Below, one piece after another: positions 4,280-7,130 of a DNA stretch of 7,130 nt (the stretch's first letter is position 1; every line of letters starts with the position of its first letter). A program made the translations under genes and the position numbers. The notes beneath the pieces were generated by a model that had not been told where the DNA came from, searched no databases, and saw only the letters and a list, made by a program, of their open reading frames with translations. Source of the stretch: Bifidobacteriaceae bacterium (GTDB lineage: Bacteria > Actinomycetota > Actinomycetes > Actinomycetales > WQXJ01); assembly GCA_031258055.1 (NCBI GenBank), contig JAIRNM010000027.1:1-7130 (forward strand), read 5' to 3'.

Positions 4280-7000
4280 GTGCCCAAATACGTCTACAGC
4301 TTTACCGAAGGCAATAAGGATCTGAAAGACCTGTTGGGAGGGAAGGGCGCCAACCTAGGCGAGATGACCAACCTTGGCCTGCCGGTGCCGCCGGGCTTCA
4401 CCATCACAACTGAGGCCTGCCGTTTCTATATGCATCATGGCTACAACCCGCCCGAACTCGAAGAGCAAGCCACCGCCGCGATCGCCAATCTTGAGGCGAC
4501 CTTCGGGCGGAAACTGGGCGGTGACACCGAGCCGCTGCTGGTGTCGGTCCGGTCGGGCGCGAAGTTCTCCATGCCCGGCATGATGGAAACCGTCCTGAAC
4601 GTGGGGCTGAATGACCAATCGGTGCTCGGCCTGGCCAAGTTCGCAGACGACGAACGCTTCGCTTGGGACTCCTACAGGCGCCTCATACAAATGTTTGGCA
4701 AGACCGTCCTTGACATAGATGGCGACCTGTTCGCTGAGGCGCTGGATGCAAAGAAGCACGAAGTCGGCGCCGCCCAAGATGTGGATCTGACGGCCGCGGA
4801 CCTCCAAGACCTTGTCGGCCGCTTCAAGGAAATCGTGGCCCAGCAAACCGGCAGTCCCTTCCCCCAGGACCCACGCGAGCAGGTCAACGCCGCTGTGGTG
4901 GCGGTGTTCAACTCGTGGAACACCGAGCGGGCCAAGATTTACCGCCGCCGCGAGCGCATTTCCGATGAACTGGGCACCGCCGTCAACGTCCAGTCAATGG
5001 TCTTTGGCAATCTGGGGCCGGATTCCGGCACTGGCGTTGCCTTCACCCGCGACCCGGCTACCGGCCACACCGGCGCTTACGGCGACTATCTGCCGAACGC
5101 CCAAGGCGAAGACGTGGTGGCGGGTATCCGCAATACCTTGTCGCTAGAGGACATGGCCAAAATTGACCGCGCCTCATACGACGAGTTGCGCCGCATTATG
5201 GGCGTGCTGGAGAACCACTACCGGGACCTTTGCGACATAGAGTTCACGGTTGAGCGGGGCAAGCTCTGGATGCTCCAGACGCGGGTCGGCAAACGAACCG
5301 CCGCCGCCGCCTTCAAGATTGCCATTGAACTAGTCGATGAGGGCCTGATCACCTTGGACACCGCTCTTGAGCGGGTCACAGGCGATCAGTTGAGCAATTT
5401 GATGTTCCCCCAGTTCGACCCGACCGCCCCCAAGAAGCTGCTGACCAAGGCGATGGCGGCCTCTCCCGGCGCTGCTGTGGGCCAAGCTGTTTTCGACTCA
5501 CCGACAGCCGCCAAATGGGCGGCCGATGGTCGCACCGTCATTCTGGTGCGGCGCGAAACCAACCCCGATGACCTCAGCGGCATGATCGCGTCGGCCGGGA
5601 TCCTGACAGCTCGCGGCGGCAAGACTTCCCATGCCGCTGTCGTGGCTAGGGGCATGGGCACAACCTGCGTGGTTGGAGCGGAAGCCCTGGCGGTGGATCC
5701 CGCCGCCCGGCTGTTCAAAGTTGGTGACGTGACCGTGACCGAAGGCGATTTGATCGCCATTGACGGCTCGACCGGTGAAGTTTTCCTCGGCAACGTGCCG
5801 GTGGTACCTTCGGCCGTCTTCGAGTACCTCGACCAAGGGCTGGACAAGGCCCTCGCGGTGACCGGTCCTGACGGTGAAGCGGCCGAACTGGTCATGGCCG
5901 TACACCGGATTTTGACCCACGCCGATGCCGTCCGCCGCCTCAAAGTCCGCGCCAACGCTGACAACGGCGAAGACGCCGCCCGCGCCCGACGCATGGGCGC
6001 CCAGGGGGTGGGCTTGTGCCGGACCGAACACCAGTTCCTTGGCGACCGGCGCAAACTAATTGAACGCCTGATCCTGGCCAATGACACCGCCACCCGCACG
6101 GCCGCTTTGGAGGCGTTGCTCCCGCTCCAGCGCCAGGACTTCGTCGAGTTGTTCTCCGTTATGGACGGCTTGCACACCACTGTTCGGCTGATCGACCCGC
6201 CGCTCCATGAGTTCCTGCCAAACCTCACCGAGTTGTCTGTTTCGATCGCTAAGCGGGAAGCGGTTGGCGCCGAGGTGACCGCGACCGAACGGGAATTGCT
6301 CGCGGCCGTTGAGCGCTCGCATGAATCTAACCCCATGCTGGGCCTGCGCGGAGTGCGCCTGGGGCTGACCGTCCCCGGACTGTTCGCCCTCCAAGTCCGG
6401 GCCATCGCCGAAGCGACCGCTCAGTTGATCCGGGAAGGAAAGGACCCCAAGCCGGAGATCATGGTGCCGCTGATAGGTTCCTACGTGGAACTCGACCTGG
6501 TCCGAGACGAGGCGGAACGGATCATCCGGGAAGTCTCCGAACGTGAGGGAGAAGAACTCGATATCCCGATTGGATGCATGATCGAGTTGCCGCGAGCGGC
6601 GCTGACAGCGGATGAGGTCGCCCGCGCGGCTGAGTTCTTCTCCTTCGGCACGAACGATCTGACCCAGACCACCTGGGGATTCTCCCGTGATGACGTGGAG
6701 GGTTCGTTCTTCTCCCGCTATATGGAGCTAGGGATCTTCCAGGTCTCGCCATTCGAAACGATTGACACCCGCGGCGTTGGCCAACTAGTCGCGCGCGCTG
6801 TCAAACTTGGCCAACAAACCCGCCCGGAGATCGGCTTGGGTGTCTGCGGCGAACATGGCGGCGATCCAGAGTCCATCCACTTCTTCAACAAAGTCGGCTT
6901 GCAGTACGTGTCATGCTCACCGTTCCGGGTGCCAATCGCCCGCCTCGAAGCCGGCCGCGCCGCCGTCGCCGTCGAAGAAGGCGCCTCCAGCACCGCCTAG
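4280..7000 (+). CDS. ppdK: Pyruvate, phosphate dikinase
   Basis: Reversibly converts ATP, pyruvate and phosphate to PEP, AMP and pyrophosphate in the cytosol, serving gluconeogenesis or a PPi-linked glycolysis. The 906-aa protein is complete (family about 870-900). Domains in order: an N-terminal ATP-grasp nucleotide-binding domain (about 1-340) with GGKGANLGEM (20-29), the segment with Arg91 (VRSGAKFSMPGMME) and Glu321, Gln333, Arg335; the swivelling phosphohistidine domain (about 390-510) with GGKTSHAAVVARGMG, where His451 carries the phosphate and Thr449 matches the site used by the PPDK regulatory protein in other organisms; and the C-terminal PEP/pyruvate TIM barrel (about 530-900) with CRTEH (580-584), Arg636, Glu769, FGTNDLTQ (789-796, Asn792, Asp793) and GVCGEHGGDP with the proton-relay Cys856. 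The start is GTG 4280, because the ribosome binding site and homology begin there. It has its own 157-base upstream region after the toxin gene, so it is probably transcribed alone. The gene coding for a regulatory protein is not in the window. Confidence 0.97.
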   Translation: MPKYVYSFTEGNKDLKDLLGGKGANLGEMTNLGLPVPPGFTITTEACRFYMHHGYNPPELEEQATAAIANLEATFGRKLGGDTEPLLVSVRSGAKFSMPGMMETVLNVGLNDQSVLGLAKFADDERFAWDSYRRLIQMFGKTVLDIDGDLFAEALDAKKHEVGAAQDVDLTAADLQDLVGRFKEIVAQQTGSPFPQDPREQVNAAVVAVFNSWNTERAKIYRRRERISDELGTAVNVQSMVFGNLGPDSGTGVAFTRDPATGHTGAYGDYLPNAQGEDVVAGIRNTLSLEDMAKIDRASYDELRRIMGVLENHYRDLCDIEFTVERGKLWMLQTRVGKRTAAAAFKIAIELVDEGLITLDTALERVTGDQLSNLMFPQFDPTAPKKLLTKAMAASPGAAVGQAVFDSPTAAKWAADGRTVILVRRETNPDDLSGMIASAGILTARGGKTSHAAVVARGMGTTCVVGAEALAVDPAARLFKVGDVTVTEGDLIAIDGSTGEVFLGNVPVVPSAVFEYLDQGLDKALAVTGPDGEAAELVMAVHRILTHADAVRRLKVRANADNGEDAARARRMGAQGVGLCRTEHQFLGDRRKLIERLILANDTATRTAALEALLPLQRQDFVELFSVMDGLHTTVRLIDPPLHEFLPNLTELSVSIAKREAVGAEVTATERELLAAVERSHESNPMLGLRGVRLGLTVPGLFALQVRAIAEATAQLIREGKDPKPEIMVPLIGSYVELDLVRDEAERIIREVSEREGEELDIPIGCMIELPRAALTADEVARAAEFFSFGTNDLTQTTWGFSRDDVEGSFFSRYMELGIFQVSPFETIDTRGVGQLVARAVKLGQQTRPEIGLGVCGEHGGDPESIHFFNKVGLQYVSCSPFRVPIARLEAGRAAVAVEEGASSTA

Positions 7001-7014
7001 CCTAGAAATCCGCG

Positions 7015-7130
7015 CTAGCTCGATCCGGGGTGCAGGTCGATCGCCAGTTCCTCGCGGTCTAGTTCTTCCATGGCTTCTTCCAGCACCGTTGAAGGGAAAT
7101 CGCCCGACCGGCGCGCTTCGATCAGTTCCA
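7015..7130 (-). CDS. C-terminal end of an unidentified gene, possibly a cation/proton antiporter
   Basis: On the minus strand, 37 codons are open from the right edge to a TAG at 7015-7017. The visible tail reads ELIEARRSGDFPSTVLEEAM, then EELDREELAIDLHPGSS, and is very acidic with G/C-biased third codon positions. The pattern LxxARxxGxFxxxVLxxAxxxLDxxE(L/I) reminds me of the cytoplasmic tail that ends many actinobacterial Na+/H+ antiporters (CPA1 type). This is recollection of a pattern, not a confirmed match, and 37 residues are too few to be sure. The gene converges on ppdK across 14 bases. The rest lies outside the window. Confidence 0.55.
   Translation of the reverse strand, partial: ELIEARRSGDFPSTVLEEAMEELDREELAIDLHPGSS

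Noticed and set aside
5386..6405. 339-residue minus-strand open frame inside ppdK
   Set aside because: Ser/Arg-rich low-complexity product without motifs, fully antisense to the catalytic part of ppdK.

Overview
The window is GC-rich, with dense genes, GC-biased third codon positions and GTG starts. The protein sequences most resemble those of high-GC Gram-positive bacteria (Actinomycetota). That assignment is inference, because there is no rRNA or other marker here. I see no tRNA, rRNA, CRISPR array, insertion sequence, integrase or phage gene.

Left part (1-3208): three carbon-catabolism genes. The 3' three quarters of a CoA-acylating methylmalonate/malonate-semialdehyde dehydrogenase (mmsA/iolA type) enters from the left edge on the + strand. 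It converges on a two-gene minus-strand unit: an inosose-dehydratase-like TIM-barrel protein (2351-3208), then a zinc-dependent NADP-type secondary alcohol dehydrogenase (1162-2220). Inosose dehydratase and malonate-semialdehyde dehydrogenase are an early and the last step of myo-inositol breakdown, so this looks like the edge of an inositol or related polyol locus. The alcohol dehydrogenase may oxidise or reduce a polyol or ketone in the same route, but its substrate cannot be read from sequence.

Middle part (3209-4130): a 264-base divergent intergenic region with an AT-rich island and a perfect 8-bp inverted repeat. It is followed by a compact type II toxin-antitoxin pair of FitA/FitB (VapB/VapC) type, a ribbon-helix-helix antitoxin and a PIN-domain ribonuclease, overlapping by ATGA.

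Right part (4131-7130): a leader region with a perfect 12-bp-stem hairpin and C-runs, then a complete pyruvate, phosphate dikinase (ppdK, 906 aa) with all catalytic residues I checked. The PEP it makes or uses links the carbon-catabolism genes to lower glycolysis or gluconeogenesis, though nothing shows co-regulation. The last 116 bases hold the C-terminal end of a minus-strand gene converging on ppdK. Its identity is uncertain.

No feature here demands a new kind of biological system. The items most worth a second look are the alcohol dehydrogenase paired with an inosose-dehydratase-like gene, the inverted repeat upstream of the toxin-antitoxin pair, and the long hairpin between the toxin and ppdK.
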